Source of the DNA: Tanypteryx hageni
Taxonomy: Eukaryota > Arthropoda > Insecta > Odonata > Petaluridae
Length of the DNA stretch: 64,000 bases
NCBI GenBank assembly: GCA_028673005.1
Contig: CM054114.1
Span: 123,037,307-123,101,306, forward strand
Direction of reading: 5' to 3'
Positions 11,534-22,125 of the stretch are shown here, in pieces. The notes under the pieces were generated by a model that saw only the letters and a program-made list of their open reading frames with translations, made no database searches and had not been told where the DNA came from. The position numbers and the translations under genes were made by a program. The first letter of the stretch is position 1. Each line of letters starts with the position of its first letter.

Positions 11534-11620
11534 TCTCTCCAATACACATTGAATGGTTGGGGAAAACCGCATGAGCATTTTGGCTACGAAGCAGCCGCCA
11601 TCAGCGGCGATTCTGGTGAA
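11534..11620 (+). repeat. 85-bp dispersed repeat, copy 2
   Basis: It shares TCTCTCCAATA, TTGGGGAAAACC, GAGCATTTTGGCTAC, AAGCAGCCGCCATCAGCGGC and GATTC with copy 1 in the same order. Confidence 0.6.
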
Positions 11621-13232
11621 TCGCCTATTTAATTTAATAGTTTGTTAACTTCACAAACTTTTATATGGCTAATGAAGACAATTTGTCATTATTACTTTTT
11701 AATGATTCATCCGTTTCTGGCCAAAGTCATGAAGCATAACTTGCCCGACTAATTTTCGTTATCCACTTCGACTGAGGAAAACTATCTTTCTGCCCACAAG
11801 AAGTTCTCTTAAACATGCAAACTCCTTCCACCCCTCTCTTTTAACTTAGAACTAAGCCCATGTTGCTTTTATCGTTCTTCTTGCTCCCTAATCTCACGGA
11901 TTAACTCCGTCTCTTACCTCTTAAACATTTCCAACTTCATTTCTTTTCTTCTGAATTTTCTCTTACTTTCCTCAAAACTTTTTATCTAAAAAAACAATCT
12001 ACATATAATTCTTGTTATGAGGGTTCCATGCACTCCGAGTAGCGAGATTATTAACCCAGTATCAAGATTGCTTAAAAACGGTATTTTCTCTTCGCCCAGA
12101 ATGTATCTACATGATGTCAGATCAAGAGCAAGATTTTTTCAAAATCTACTTACGTTACGTTATTACCACCCATGGTAACTACCTTGCTAAGGTATTCGTG
12201 GTCTTATCGGAGGTTAAAAATCATCTTCCCTATGCCCTGCTTGTAAAGACTAGTAAGTACATAGCTTCTTCAATGACATAAATTTTAATCCTATATATAA
12301 TTTACCAAGTCCATCTGCCCCTCCCCCTGTATTTCAAGAACTGTTTGCAAGAGCGGATCCAAAGACTTCCCAAGGGGGAGGGGGGATCGCCCCAATTGAC
12401 CCTATCTCCTCTTGATTCCGCCTCTGCCGACAACCATACATTTTGAAAATCTCTATACCTATCAGAATCTTTCTTTCCCTTGTCATACAGTGTTAATCTT
12501 CGGTGTAGTAACAAGGAATGTTGCGCGGAATGAATTTAAGAATGCACCCAATGGAGGGCAACTGGGTCGTCTAAGGGAAGGGTGATCGCCACTGTTTGTG
12601 ATAGGGAAATGCGATATTTTGTTTCTACCAGCTAGGAAACACCAGGAGAAATACTTTCATCAGCCACCTTGAAACAAAATGGCGACCGTTTAAAATATTT
12701 AAAAATTTATAATTCGGAAACTGTGTCGGAGAGAAAAACCTTTTGAACTAAAAAAACTGTCTTTATAAGAGCAGTTTTGATAATTTATTTTCAGCTTAGC
12801 GAGAATAAATGCGAGGCTCGTAGAGGTAAGATCCCTAGTATTAGTAAAATTAGCCAACTAGACGGGGTAGCACGGAGAACCGCGGATACTCAAGATTGTG
12901 TGCAAACCCAGGTACAATATTTCAACCGTGGATATTCGAAACCGCGGTAGGCGAGGGACAACTGTGTGTGTAAATATAATGGTGTCAACAGAGGTGTTGT
13001 AGGAAGCCCAGTGGACACCGTGAATGGAGAGCAGCTAAGAGTGTCGAAGAGACACACATGAAGAGACGTAAGGTGAACGGCTTTCCGGCAGCTTGAAGGT
13101 ACATCTACAGCTTGACTGTTTTTTCGATCACGAATAAAATTTCCAATACATACTCATATATAAATGGAGAATTGCAAAGTAAAGTACTTCCGAGACGTTA
13201 GGTCGGACGGGGCCCAGAATAATACTTCTTTG
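11621..13232. other. no gene; one worn GCGGATCC-type repeat
   Basis: A GAGCGGATCC block followed by a G-rich run at 12350-12390 resembles similar sites near 20665, 26790 and 28655, probably ends of an old DNA transposon family. Nothing else was recognised. Confidence 0.4.
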
Positions 13233-13532
13233 CAGTGAAATTTCAGTAGTAACGGCATCCGTTGTAACGTGCTTGCCGTTATAACGGCATTTATTTATTT
13301 ATTAGCAAGAACTCAGAGATAGCACAAGGCCAATTACACTGAATATCAATAACGATTTAACAATATTGAAATAACAACAAAGACAATCACATACAACCAT
13401 GACCAAGGCGGGATTCGAACCCGCGACCCTAGCATTGGGAGTCAGACGCGCTAGCCACCCCTCTGCCGAGGCCGTCGTTGTACATACTTAGATATTAGTT
13501 GTAAAGGTATTCGCTATAGCGAGATTTCACTG
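13233..13532. mobile_element. pogo/Tc1-like MITE (CAGTRAAATYTC ends) carrying a nested SINE
   Basis: The left end CAGTGAAATTTC and the inverted right end CAGTGAAATCTC match, with TG/CA flanks that could be a mutated TA duplication. The interior has the palindrome TGCCGTTATAACGGCA (13275-13290). A SINE interrupts the element at 13289-13480. Related ends are at 26283-26426. Confidence 0.55.
13289..13480 (-). mobile_element. tRNA-derived SINE (Gly-CCC-like head, minus strand)
   Basis: On the minus strand the head reads GCCTCGGCAGAGGGGTGG, then CTGACTCCCAATGCTAGGGT and GCGGGTTCGAATCCCGCC (perfect box B with a paired T arm). The anticodon loop would be CTCCCAA (CCC). The anticodon stem and acceptor stem are mispaired and a body with a (TAAA)n-like tail at 13289-13302 follows, so this is a SINE, not a functional tRNA gene. 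Confidence 0.75.
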
Positions 13533-13565
13533 CATTCCAAGAATTACAATTGAAATTCCCTAACT

Positions 13566-13850
13566 CAGGTGTGGGAAACCTTTTCAATATGGAAGGCCAC
13601 ATTAGTGGTAGCGAATCCTTCGTCGGCCCGTATTGGAAGTAGCCAATACTTTGGCAGGCCGGATTTAACTTAAATTTGAAAATACCTAGATATGCTGAGG
13701 CATCATATAAGTGAAAATTAAGTCTTAAATGAGGTTTTTTAGGGTTAACAATTCAATATCGAATGTCTTATTATCACAATTTGAGTTAAAAAACGTGCAT
13801 TTGGGTGTTAAATTTTAAGGACCTGTTTTTCATCATATCTTTGCGGGGGC
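13566..13850. mobile_element. hAT-like MITE (GGCGGGCCGCATTG family), copy 2, right end lost
   Basis: It begins CAGGTGTGGGAAACC and keeps the paired subterminal motifs (CCTTCGTCGGCCCGTATTGG, TTTGGCAGGCCGGATT) and the AT-rich middle TTTTAGGGTTAACA. The right inverted end stops at TTTGCGGGGGCAG, so the copy is truncated. Confidence 0.6.
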
Positions 13851-13934
13851 AGATCACTACTCTCCATTGCTCTAAATAAATTCCTTACGATTAATTAATT
13901 TAGCATTTAAAAAAGCATATATAGCACTTCAATT

Positions 13935-14730
13935 TACAAAACAATAATAAGGCCAATACGAACTTATGCAGCCCCAATTTGGACCAATGCCTTCTACTCC
14001 AACATTAAAAAACTGCAAACGTTGCAAAATAAATATCTACGATATATAACAGACCAACCCTCCGCAACAAATGAAGATATCCGTCAATACAACGGAATAG
14101 AAACCATACAAACCTACATAACCAATCTTACACAAACTTTTTACACAATTCTCCAACAAAATAAATCATATAACATCTATTTTGAACACATGTATCCCAA
14201 TGACACAACCCTACTACCATACCCCTATAAACACAAAACTACTTTCCATATTTTAAACAAGAACCTGGCTGCTGCAAAGAGAAAGAAAGCCGGCATGATC
14301 CCGAGATCAGTCACCTAGGAGGACAACAGAGGCGCAAATCCAGACCAAGGAGCAAATACGATAGACGCCAATAAAGACAAGTGAAACGCAATACAAGAAT
14401 AAACAATAAAACTCCAACTTAATAGTTCAGTGAAAAAATTAATCTCCAAATTGGTCATCTATGTAAATATATGTAAATATGTATATATTGACCATTATAT
14501 TTTTATTTTTCTTGTGTCATCACCGAGGAAAAGGGGGTTTTTAGCTAAAGTTTTTCCCCCGAAACTAACAAAGTAATCATCAATGTAGGATAAAAAACAA
14601 ACAATTATTCAAGAAATACGATATAATAGAAATTGACTAAAAATTGTATAAACTGTAAAAACAAATGTAAGATTCGTGCTATATGTCATGTAATACAATT
14701 AAGAAAATAAAGAATTTTGAATTGAATTGT
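13935..14730 (+). mobile_element. Jockey-type LINE, 3' fragment
   Basis: From about 13941 the frame reads YKTIIRPIRTYAAPIW, then IKKLQTLQNKYLRYI, the end of a reverse-transcriptase ORF of Jockey-type non-LTR elements. It continues to AAAKRKKAGMIPRSVT and a stop at 14317. A 3' UTR of about 400 bp ends in AATAAAGAATTTTGAATTGA, a typical Jockey tail. Everything upstream of the last ~125 codons is missing: a 5'-truncated dead copy. Confidence 0.85.
14022..14318 (+). pseudogene. LINE reverse-transcriptase ORF, C-terminal remnant
   Basis: These 98 residues are the C-terminal tail of a Jockey-type polymerase protein. The coding match extends upstream to about 13941 in the same frame, so the Met is internal. 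The catalytic reverse-transcriptase motifs are absent through 5' truncation. Confidence 0.75.
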
Positions 14731-15268
14731 AATTTACACAGATAAATTTAAGCTCGTTACGTTTACGTTTAACTCGGCACGTAACAATTCAGCTCCGGAT
14801 TAAAGCCGCGCGCGACACTCGACAATCATTTCGGCGAAATCAAAACGAGAGAAGCTCCATCCGCCACGGACGCCAATGGTAAAAATCGAATTACCTCCCG
14901 CCACGTCTGTTTCCCGGAGATGCATCAATCCGTTCCCGGACCCGCGCAGTGCGGATGAAAAAGCCTCGGGAGAGAAAGTTTGCAGTTCCAAATAACCGAT
15001 ACGCCTCTCGCTACGTACGCCATTTGAGGCTTCCCGTTAAAAAAAAATAAAAAAACTACCGCGACCGCTGGGTTGTGGTCCGTTAAAAAACGTACCTGAA
15101 CAAACTTCTCGCTAATCGGTTGAAAGAGCGCACGTTAAAGTGACTCCCAATACTGAGGTCGGACCGTAAAAACGGTCTCTATAAACCACGTACTTGACTC
15201 GTGATATTTAAATTAGGTAAGATATCGGAGTGGGGGCGGGTTTACACGTGGGAAACCTGGGAACACAG
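14731..15268. other. no recognisable feature
   Basis: CpG-rich sequence without coding similarity. Confidence 0.4.
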
Positions 15269-15376
15269 CATGAAAAAAAGAACTTGGTTACTTCCACAAA
15301 TTTAATTTTAAACGACCTGTTTCACTACGATCGCAGCATCATCAGGCAACTAAGTAACTAAGCTCTTTTTTTCATG
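15269..15376 (-). ncRNA. hammerhead-like core flanked by ~29-nt inverted arms (copy B)
   Basis: On the minus strand the order is arm (15376-15347), CTGATGA (15345-15339), stem-II candidate GCTG...TAGT, GAAAC (15323-15319), AGGTC, about 20 nt, then the complementary arm (15297-15269). The arms share CATGAAAAAAAGARCTTRGT. CTGATGA and GAAAC are the invariant hammerhead core. Hammerheads are known in Penelope-like and other retroelements. Activity is not shown; the fold is inference. Confidence 0.5.
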
Positions 15377-15791
15377 ATGAGTAAATTCCACAGGGTTGAG
15401 CCTGACCTCATTATTGATAACTGGGAATAGCTTTATATGGAGGAGGGGCTGATTTAATTCGCCTCCCTTCCCTAGTATAGCACAACTACTTAAGAATTAT
15501 TTAATCTAATCCAATCAACTACTCTCGCTATACCTCTCGAACTCCATCTCACACCTTCAATCACACTCCCTTACTTTTTCGCTCAAACCGGCGGTACTTA
15601 TCGAGGGGTATTCGCACACCTCGGTGTTGAGGGGTACTGGCGCGGCGGGTGCGAGAATACTCAACTTAAAAGCGTCAGTCCGAAACGTTTTAAGTAATCC
15701 TACAGTTTTTTTATAAAATAGTAATGTAAATAGTTAACCCCATTACGATAGTTCCTTATAAACAGGAATGTAATAAAAGTTTTTTAAGTAC
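15377..15791. other. no recognisable feature
   Basis: Ordinary CpG-containing sequence; no gene or repeat recognised. Confidence 0.4.
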
Positions 15792-15968
15792 AATAATGTA
15801 GCGTTGTAAAAATTGGAAACAAAACAAAAATTAAAATCTGATGATGGTGATCATTCATTGAAATCAGTCGCTCTTACATAGTGTTATGTGGAATAAGTAG
15901 AAGTGTGACTAAAACTGTGTTGTTTTAATTTTTGCTTTTCTTCTAATGTTAACAACGCTACATTATTA
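15792..15968 (+). ncRNA. hammerhead-like core flanked by ~45-nt inverted arms (copy C)
   Basis: The left arm (15792-15836) and right arm (15923-15968) pair through AATAATGTAGCGTTGT and AAAAATTAAAA. Between them the plus strand has CTGATGA (15838-15844), then TGGTGATCATTCATT and GAAAT (15860-15864), one base from GAAAC, then CAGTC. The architecture matches 15269-15376 although the arm sequences differ. Confidence 0.45.
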
Positions 15969-17225
15969 TGAAATTCCAGGAATACTCAGCCTCGCCTATC
16001 AATTTTATTTCAGAGCAATTAGAGATTGTAAGCGCTTCAGTAAGAACAAAATGTAATAATTTGTATGTATTAATAAGAAAATCAATAAAATCAATCAAAG
16101 ATAATTATGAAGGATGCAGTGACTCTTAAGATTATCATTTTGAATAAACCAGTATCTAAAGCAGAGACGGACTGACAGCATTCTGTGTCCTTGGTGGAAA
16201 CGTTTCTCATGACTTTCCTTAATATTTTGTAAACCCATAATCATAATTTTAAAGTGGGGGTGCGTAAGAATACCTCGAGAGCTATAGTTAATGCGTTGGG
16301 AGAAAAAGGTTAAGAACCACTGGCTTAGACAAATTGCATTCAACCCAAGCTATTTCATGAATTCGGCAACAATACAGGTTGCTCTTGGCAACGAAATACT
16401 TTCTTCGAAGAAACCCTAAAATTCGACGCATACGTGAAATTCAACGGTATGAAAATGTTCGTTTTTTATGCGTCATTTGGTTCAAGCCCCGATTTTGCGA
16501 CAATAATAGTATTTTAAAATGCAAACGCAAAATGTCTTACATTCATTGACATGTTGATCAAATGCAGAATGTTAACGATCCTGGTACTGAAACCATGCCT
16601 TTTAGGTAGACGACTACCCACCTAAAACCTAGAAATCACGCGCAGTATTCTGACGAAGGATTCGTCTAAATCGAGCGGACCGTTATTATTATGTCGTCTT
16701 TTTTGTGTAGCGTCTACCGCAGGAATACCCAGAGCCCCTAAAGTTTCCCTATCACCTATTACGTCACTAATTCAAAAGAGAATTACCGAGCTCGCCTAAT
16801 GGCTTAACAACGAATTCGTAGAAATAAGCACTTTAAAATCAAAACGGAAATTTTAATTACTCATACCAGGTAACTAAAATATCCGTCTTCAGTGGCGATT
16901 CACCGGGAGTAGACTTTAAATCTTGTTTATGCAGGCCGTATTCCGAGAAAGCAAAACCGAGGCAACCGGAATAATGTATGATTTATATTATTTATGGCGT
17001 TTATATGTAATATAAACAAATCTTGCGTAGCTTGCTTATGATCTTGTTCAACACGTAACCCATCATTTCACAAATTCAAACAATATCCGCGCAGATTTAC
17101 AACAGAATTGATAAGGAAATTACTGAGAACAAATGTTTTATAGCCACGTTCAATTCAGATTACCGATACAATACATTTACGCAATGATTTCAATTGAAAA
17201 AGTACGCATGACTAATAGAAGAAAA
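15969..17225. other. unique-looking sequence with a hAT end at 16306-16322 and an 85-bp-repeat relic
   Basis: AAAGGTTAAGAACCACTG at 16305-16322 is a classic hAT right end (inverted CAGTGGTTCTTAACC), but its left partner was not found. A worn 85-bp repeat lies at 16862-16912. No gene was recognised. Confidence 0.45.
16862..16912 (+). repeat. 85-bp dispersed repeat, copy 3 (worn)
   Basis: Only ATACCAGGTAACTAAAAT and CCGTCTTCAGTGGCGATTC, ending in ACC, are recognisable. Confidence 0.35.
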
Positions 17226-17316
17226 TAGGGTGTCCCGAAAAAGTCGATCGGGACACCGGAACATAGCACTGAAAACCGGGACAAAACCCGGTAAACCGAA
17301 ACGTCTGGTCACCCTA
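17226..17316. mobile_element. short hAT-like MITE with TAGGGTG ends
   Basis: It starts TAGGGTGTCCCGAAAAAGTC and ends CGTCTGGTCACCCTA, inverted to TAGGGTGACC. It is 91 bp and non-coding, and shares its right half with 3501-3569. Confidence 0.55.
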
Positions 17317-18196
17317 ACCTTGTTGCGTCTATGGCAGATACAGCTTATTTTCCCTAATTTTTTATTGTTAAGTGACTTTAACTATGAAGTCACCAGTTAC
17401 GTTTAATTAGGGAAAGCAAATCTTCCGATCGAAAACTTCAAAATTAATTTAAAAATCACCGTTCACTTACTCTTTCCGATCCCGTCGTTTATTTTCGGGA
17501 AATCGACATCGAAACGTCGGATCAGGTTTAAAAAAAAATCTATCAATAAAAGAAAAAATTAAAAAAAAAGCATGCTGGAGTTAAAAAAACGATACTCGTG
17601 AAAAATAAGAACTGCGGGTGGTAAAAAGATGAGAACGCTGGAAAAGGCCACAAAATAATATCGGAAGCCATTCAAAAGTCGCGATAAAAAAAAGACTGAA
17701 ACAAAACACGATCTACTCCGCGCACGCTCGACAGAAAATGTTTATTAACTCTTCCACAGGGAGCGGTTATTAAAAATCGATAATTCGCGTCTTTTATGTG
17801 AAAGCTTTATCTGAAGAGCCAAAAACAATGGGAGCTTGCTTACAAAAAGGGACGATATATATAGTACGCTACTCAGAGAGAGAGCGAGCAAGTCACAAAA
17901 GGTGACGCTAAAATGCGTAAACAAAACGTCCCACCGAAAGAAAGAAACGCGGACGGAAAAGTTAGCCAGAACGACGACAAATAAAGAATTATAGAAGGGA
18001 TATTTCGAGAACAGCGTGGGATTTCTCCGAAAATAGCTCGAAATCTCGACAACGAACTAGTAGGTTTTCCGCAGCGTACGAGCCCCGTAAATTCCCGGAA
18101 TCTAGAAAACAGAATAGCGTAATAGAAAATGCTTGTTTGGATAAATTTCTCCGAAAGAGCCTCAGAGATGCATCGGCCGATTCTGACAACGGGGGA
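17317..18196. other. no gene; weakly repetitive
   Basis: The minus strand is open for a 201-residue frame at 17873-18478, which lies over decayed repeats and shows no protein family. Confidence 0.4.
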
Positions 18197-18385
18197 CGCG
18201 ACGCGTAAAATACCAAGAATTCGCGAACTGGAAAAAAAATTGATGTAGTATTCGAGAGGAAAAGCGAAATTAATATCACGAAGCCGAATTCGCTGCGTAA
18301 ATACCGAGAATTTGTGAGGTCTGGGAAAAAAATGCAGTATTGGGGAGAAACGAGAGGAAGAGCGAATGGTAACCATAGCAACGTT
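18197..18385. repeat. decayed ~95-bp tandem duplication
   Basis: GCGTAAAATACCAAGAATTC with GAGAGGAAAAGCGAA (from 18199) and GCGTAAATACCGAGAATTTG with GAGAGGAAGAGCGAA (from 18293) are diverged tandem copies. Confidence 0.45.
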
Positions 18386-18479
18386 TCGGTGAAAGTGACC
18401 TCCACGTAGATGAGCGAAAACTCGTTCCACGCGCCGGTACGCAGCCGAATCGATTACGCCGGAACATCGATAGCTCAAA

Positions 18480-18985
18480 TCGAAAGGGAAGACGGAAAAG
18501 TTCGAGTTATCGAAACTTCGAGTTAAAGGACTTCGTTTTAAAGTATTAGAACCTCGTTAAGTGGAAGACGATAACTTTCGAGTTCGATTTCATATACGTA
18601 AAAAAACGAAGATTTATACAACCCGAAGTTTCCATAAATCGACTTTTTGTCTTCGAGATATCGAGGATCGCCTAAATTTATTATTACTATCAAGTTCATA
18701 AACGTGAAAACTAAGATATAAAAGTCCAATTTTCGTTAAACTGAACTTATTCTATTCACTCAAAGCTCGAGATATCGAGGATGGGCTTGATACATCATTT
18801 TCAAGTACGTATTCATGTACCTAAAAAAACGAAGATGCATAACTCGAATCTTCGATAAATCGAACCTTTTGTCTTCGCTCGAGGTCCGAGATTATAGTGG
18901 ATAGATTGTATACGAACACAGACGTCAAAAAATACCAAATTCTACTTATCGAAAATTCGAGATATCGAGGTTCGGCCGTTTTTCT
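18480..18985. repeat. decayed ~115-bp tandem repeat of pogo-like sequence
   Basis: GAGATATCGAGG occurs at 18655, 18769 and 18959, with a mutated version at 18888. AAAAAAACGAAGAT, CTTCGATAAATCGAAC-like and TTTTGTCTTC blocks repeat in the same order with spacing of 114-119 bp. Confidence 0.55.
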
Positions 18986-19708
18986 TTTAGAAAACCGCAA
19001 AGATATTCATGGCGCCCTCAGCCAACTATAATGCGATCCGGAATTTTGAGAGGAAGACCGTAATAAACAAAATTTCCTTAAGAGTACGGGTACTAACAAT
19101 ACTGTGACGAAGAACTAGAACGAAGTTAAAGTTTTTAAAACACGCCGTATGCTTCAGGAAAAAAATTAGACCACAGTGAGATAAGACAAAATAGAATTGA
19201 AAAAACAAACGGAGAAAAGATTTTTTTCTTCCGTTCGGCGAGATTAGGCGAGCTGTATGGGAACTTCTACACGTTTCACAGGAGGTTGCCGGTTGGGCGG
19301 TAGCAGACAGAACCGGGTTAGGTAAAAATTACGATAAGCTCAACGTCAAGGCTGTCCACTTTTCTCAACCTTATTCGCCGTTAAAAGAGCCGGTGTTAAG
19401 CGAGAGAGATCGGAATATGTATTCGGAAAAAATACGTCCAAGTCCGTTACCGAAGATCGGGCCTCGAACCTCCATTACTCGAACTTAGGATAAGCCGAAG
19501 TAGATATTTTTCACGTTCGTATTTTATGCACGTTAAAATGAAGATCGCGAATAATAACTCGAAATTCCGGTAACTTGGGTTTCGATAACTCGAAATTTTC
19601 GCCATCCTTTGACGTTCGGGTTATATAATTTGAGTAATCAAGGACAGATTTTAGAAGCTGGCAGTAAACCGTCTCGCGATGGTGGGCGGCACACTTCATC
19701 TCTTGATT
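18986..19708. other. no gene; further pogo-like motifs at 19440-19640
   Basis: CCTCGAACCTCCATTACTCG and TTTCGATAACTCGAAATTTT lie at 19460-19610 and resemble the tracts at 5.6 and 18.5 kb. Confidence 0.4.
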
Positions 19709-20415
19709 AAAAAATCTGATGTGGCCACCACATGACTTTCTCCATATCTGTAATATTTCTAAAAATTCCAAATAGGTTACATAATAATAAATATTTTAAG
19801 AAACTGCGAGAAAATTTTAAATTTTACAAAGAACGGAAATAAATTCAAACCATAGCCTTCTGATATTGGATATAGCCACAAAGCTCCAACTATTAAGAAA
19901 AGAAAAAGGAGTCTTACTAAGACGTAACTAAGCGTGAATTGTTAACAATGGTCGTCGGTAGGTGGCGTGGTGGTGGCAGTTAAAAATATAAGATATCTCT
20001 TAAACAATGCATTATATGGAAAAATGTTTCAAACAAAGGTTGTATAAAATTAACTTTCCTACAACTCTTATCCCAATACATTTTTACAATTAACAAATAT
20101 TAAAGCAAATATTTCAAAATAACGGATGTGACAAGAGTAAACATCCACTTCCGATTGACCGATTTTTACCAAAAACTAATCAGTTCTTGCGCCTTTTATA
20201 AAAATATTAAGTTAAAATTTCGCGTAGACCTGATTAATAGTTTTTGAGTTAGAGCACCCACAAATAAGCTATCACACACACACAGACATCATCGAGAAAA
20301 TGGTCAAAACGTGTTCAGGGGACCCCAAAACGTGTATTTCCGTTGAAATCTCGAAGTCGATTTTTTTCATGAATACAATACTTTCCCCTATACTACGCAT
20401 ATGAAGAAAGTAAAG
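19709..20415 (+). repeat. ~700-bp dispersed repeat (family A), copy 2
   Basis: This is the direct-orientation partner of 10386-11045, with the same start (AAAAAATCTGATGTGGCCAC) and the same hairpin-bearing end (ACTTTCCCC...GAAGAAAGTAAA). It contains a (CA)n at 20274-20285. A third, 3'-only copy is at 28155-28286. Confidence 0.7.
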
Positions 20416-20662
20416 GTAGGTCCTTACCAAGCATCTCGACCGCATAATGGCCTACCTCAAAGGCAACTCACCGATCGTGCTTACAGTTAGAAGAAAACTA
20501 GGGAAAAGAGTTCTCAAAACAAATTCCATTGTCGAATGAATAATTACGAAATATTTGAGGAGTCGCATGACTTAATAATAATGATATTTTAACGAGTTTT
20601 GCTGAAACTTAAAACACACCGCTCTGCGCGGTTGCATATTTTAATTATAAGACAAAATACCG

Positions 20663-20907
20663 CAAGGACGTACCCAGGGGGAGGGTCAGAACCCCCCTCT
20701 CCCCTCCTCGGTGTACAGACATTTGTGGAATCTGCGATAATCACGCAACAAACTTGCTACGTTGCCACTTGCTGCATTGAGTTATGAGAACTAAAAACGT
20801 TATAAAAGTTTGAATTATTTGAATAGGACTTTTATTTAATCAATTGCTAGATATTGGTTTTCGGCCTCAGACATCCCCTCCACGAGGTAAATTTCTGGGT
20901 ACGTGCA
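20663..20907. mobile_element. MITE with ACGTACCCAG inverted ends
   Basis: GACGTACCCAGGGGG at the left and TTTCTGGGTACGTGC at the right are inverted copies, 245 bp apart overall. It is non-coding. The superfamily is uncertain. Confidence 0.5.
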
Positions 20908-21021
20908 TGAAATACCGTACAAACCTTAAACATTTAAATATTGTTTCGAACTAAGATCAACGTAAGGAGCGGGCCACACTTTTTGAAACATGCGGTCCGC
21001 GTGAGAAGAGCTGATCCAGCG

Positions 21022-21358
21022 CAGTGATGTCCAACTTTTCCTATATGGCGGGCCGCGTCGGTGGTTGCAAATCCTTCGGAGGGCCGCATTGTAAGTTGCC
21101 AATTCTTCCGCGGGCCCGATTAAAGTTTAAATCTAAAGTTACCCATATATTCTGAAGTTCCATATAAGTGAAAATCGAGTATACATAAGGTTTTAAAGGT
21201 TAACATTTCAATATTAAAAGTTTTATCAAAATTTTCATAAAAATGCATGAATTTCTTATTTGAATTTTTCGGATTGCTTCTTCATCATAGCTTCGCGGGC
21301 CGTATAAAATCCCTTCGCGGGCCACATCCGGCCCGCGGGCCCTAGATTGCAAACTTAT
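21022..21358. mobile_element. hAT-like MITE (GGCGGGCCGCATTG family), copy 3
   Basis: It begins CAGTGATGTCCAACTTTTCC and ends TAGATTGCAAACTTATGA. It carries GGCGGGCCGCGTCGGTGGTT and GGAGGGCCGCATTGTAAGTT on the left and GCCACATCCGGCCCGCGGGC on the right. A further GGGCCACACTTTTTGAAACA fragment lies just outside at 20972. Confidence 0.65.
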
Positions 21359-22125
21359 GATCTAGAACGCTTTATCCGATCGGACTAAGCGTTCGATGAA
21401 ATTCGGAGCGGATTTTTTATTGCAGCGTAAAATACCGTCGTCGTGCTCAAGTTTTAAAGCCATGAGAATCTTTGTTATTTTTTTTCTCAACTCGAACTCG
21501 GAGTTTCTAAGCAACTTCCGGCGAAAATTCTTACGCGAAGAACTCGCAACTTTCAAAGCGGCGGTACGCTGCGCGATAACAGTTTTCCCGTGCTCGACAT
21601 AGTACGAGATAAAATACACATAGAGTGCTGTGAGCATGCAAGTTGAAATTAAAGGGAAGTGAATAGGAAAACCTGTCCAATATTAATTCATCGTCACACA
21701 AAAGAAAAATTAAGACTTTATATTATACCCTTCAGCAAAAAAGAAAGATAAACGAAAGAAAAGAAGAAAATATTTTAGAAGCACGAGAAATAGGAACGTC
21801 TTTTTGAACCCCCCTTAACGCCCAATAGAGAAAATTACGACATTTTAAATGATTTCTTAAAATAAAATTTTAAATTAATAATTTATTTCTGATTTCACTC
21901 CATACTAATAGACGAACTTCTTAACAACTGAAAACATTCTTTATAGTGCAGAGTAAAAGCAAAAATAAATCATTAATTTAAAAATTTAAATGAAAAACGC
22001 CGTTAAAAAAACGTTGCGATTTCGCAACGTTGGGCGTTAATGGCTTAATACTAGCAAAAGTCGATAGGATAAAGGAAGTTTTTGCAAAGATATGGAGTGA
22101 ATTTCATTCATTATTAACCTTATAC
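21359..22125. other. no recognisable gene
   Basis: Opposite-strand frames at 21362-21637 overlap and lack family resemblance. Composition is AT-rich from 21640. Confidence 0.4.

Noticed and set aside
13403..13480. tRNA-Gly(CCC) gene on the minus strand
   Set aside because: Box B and the T arm are good, but the anticodon and acceptor stems are mispaired and a SINE body with tail follows.
17873..18478. 201-codon minus-strand frame
   Set aside because: Lies over diverged tandem and pogo-like repeats, several frames are open together, and there is no family resemblance.
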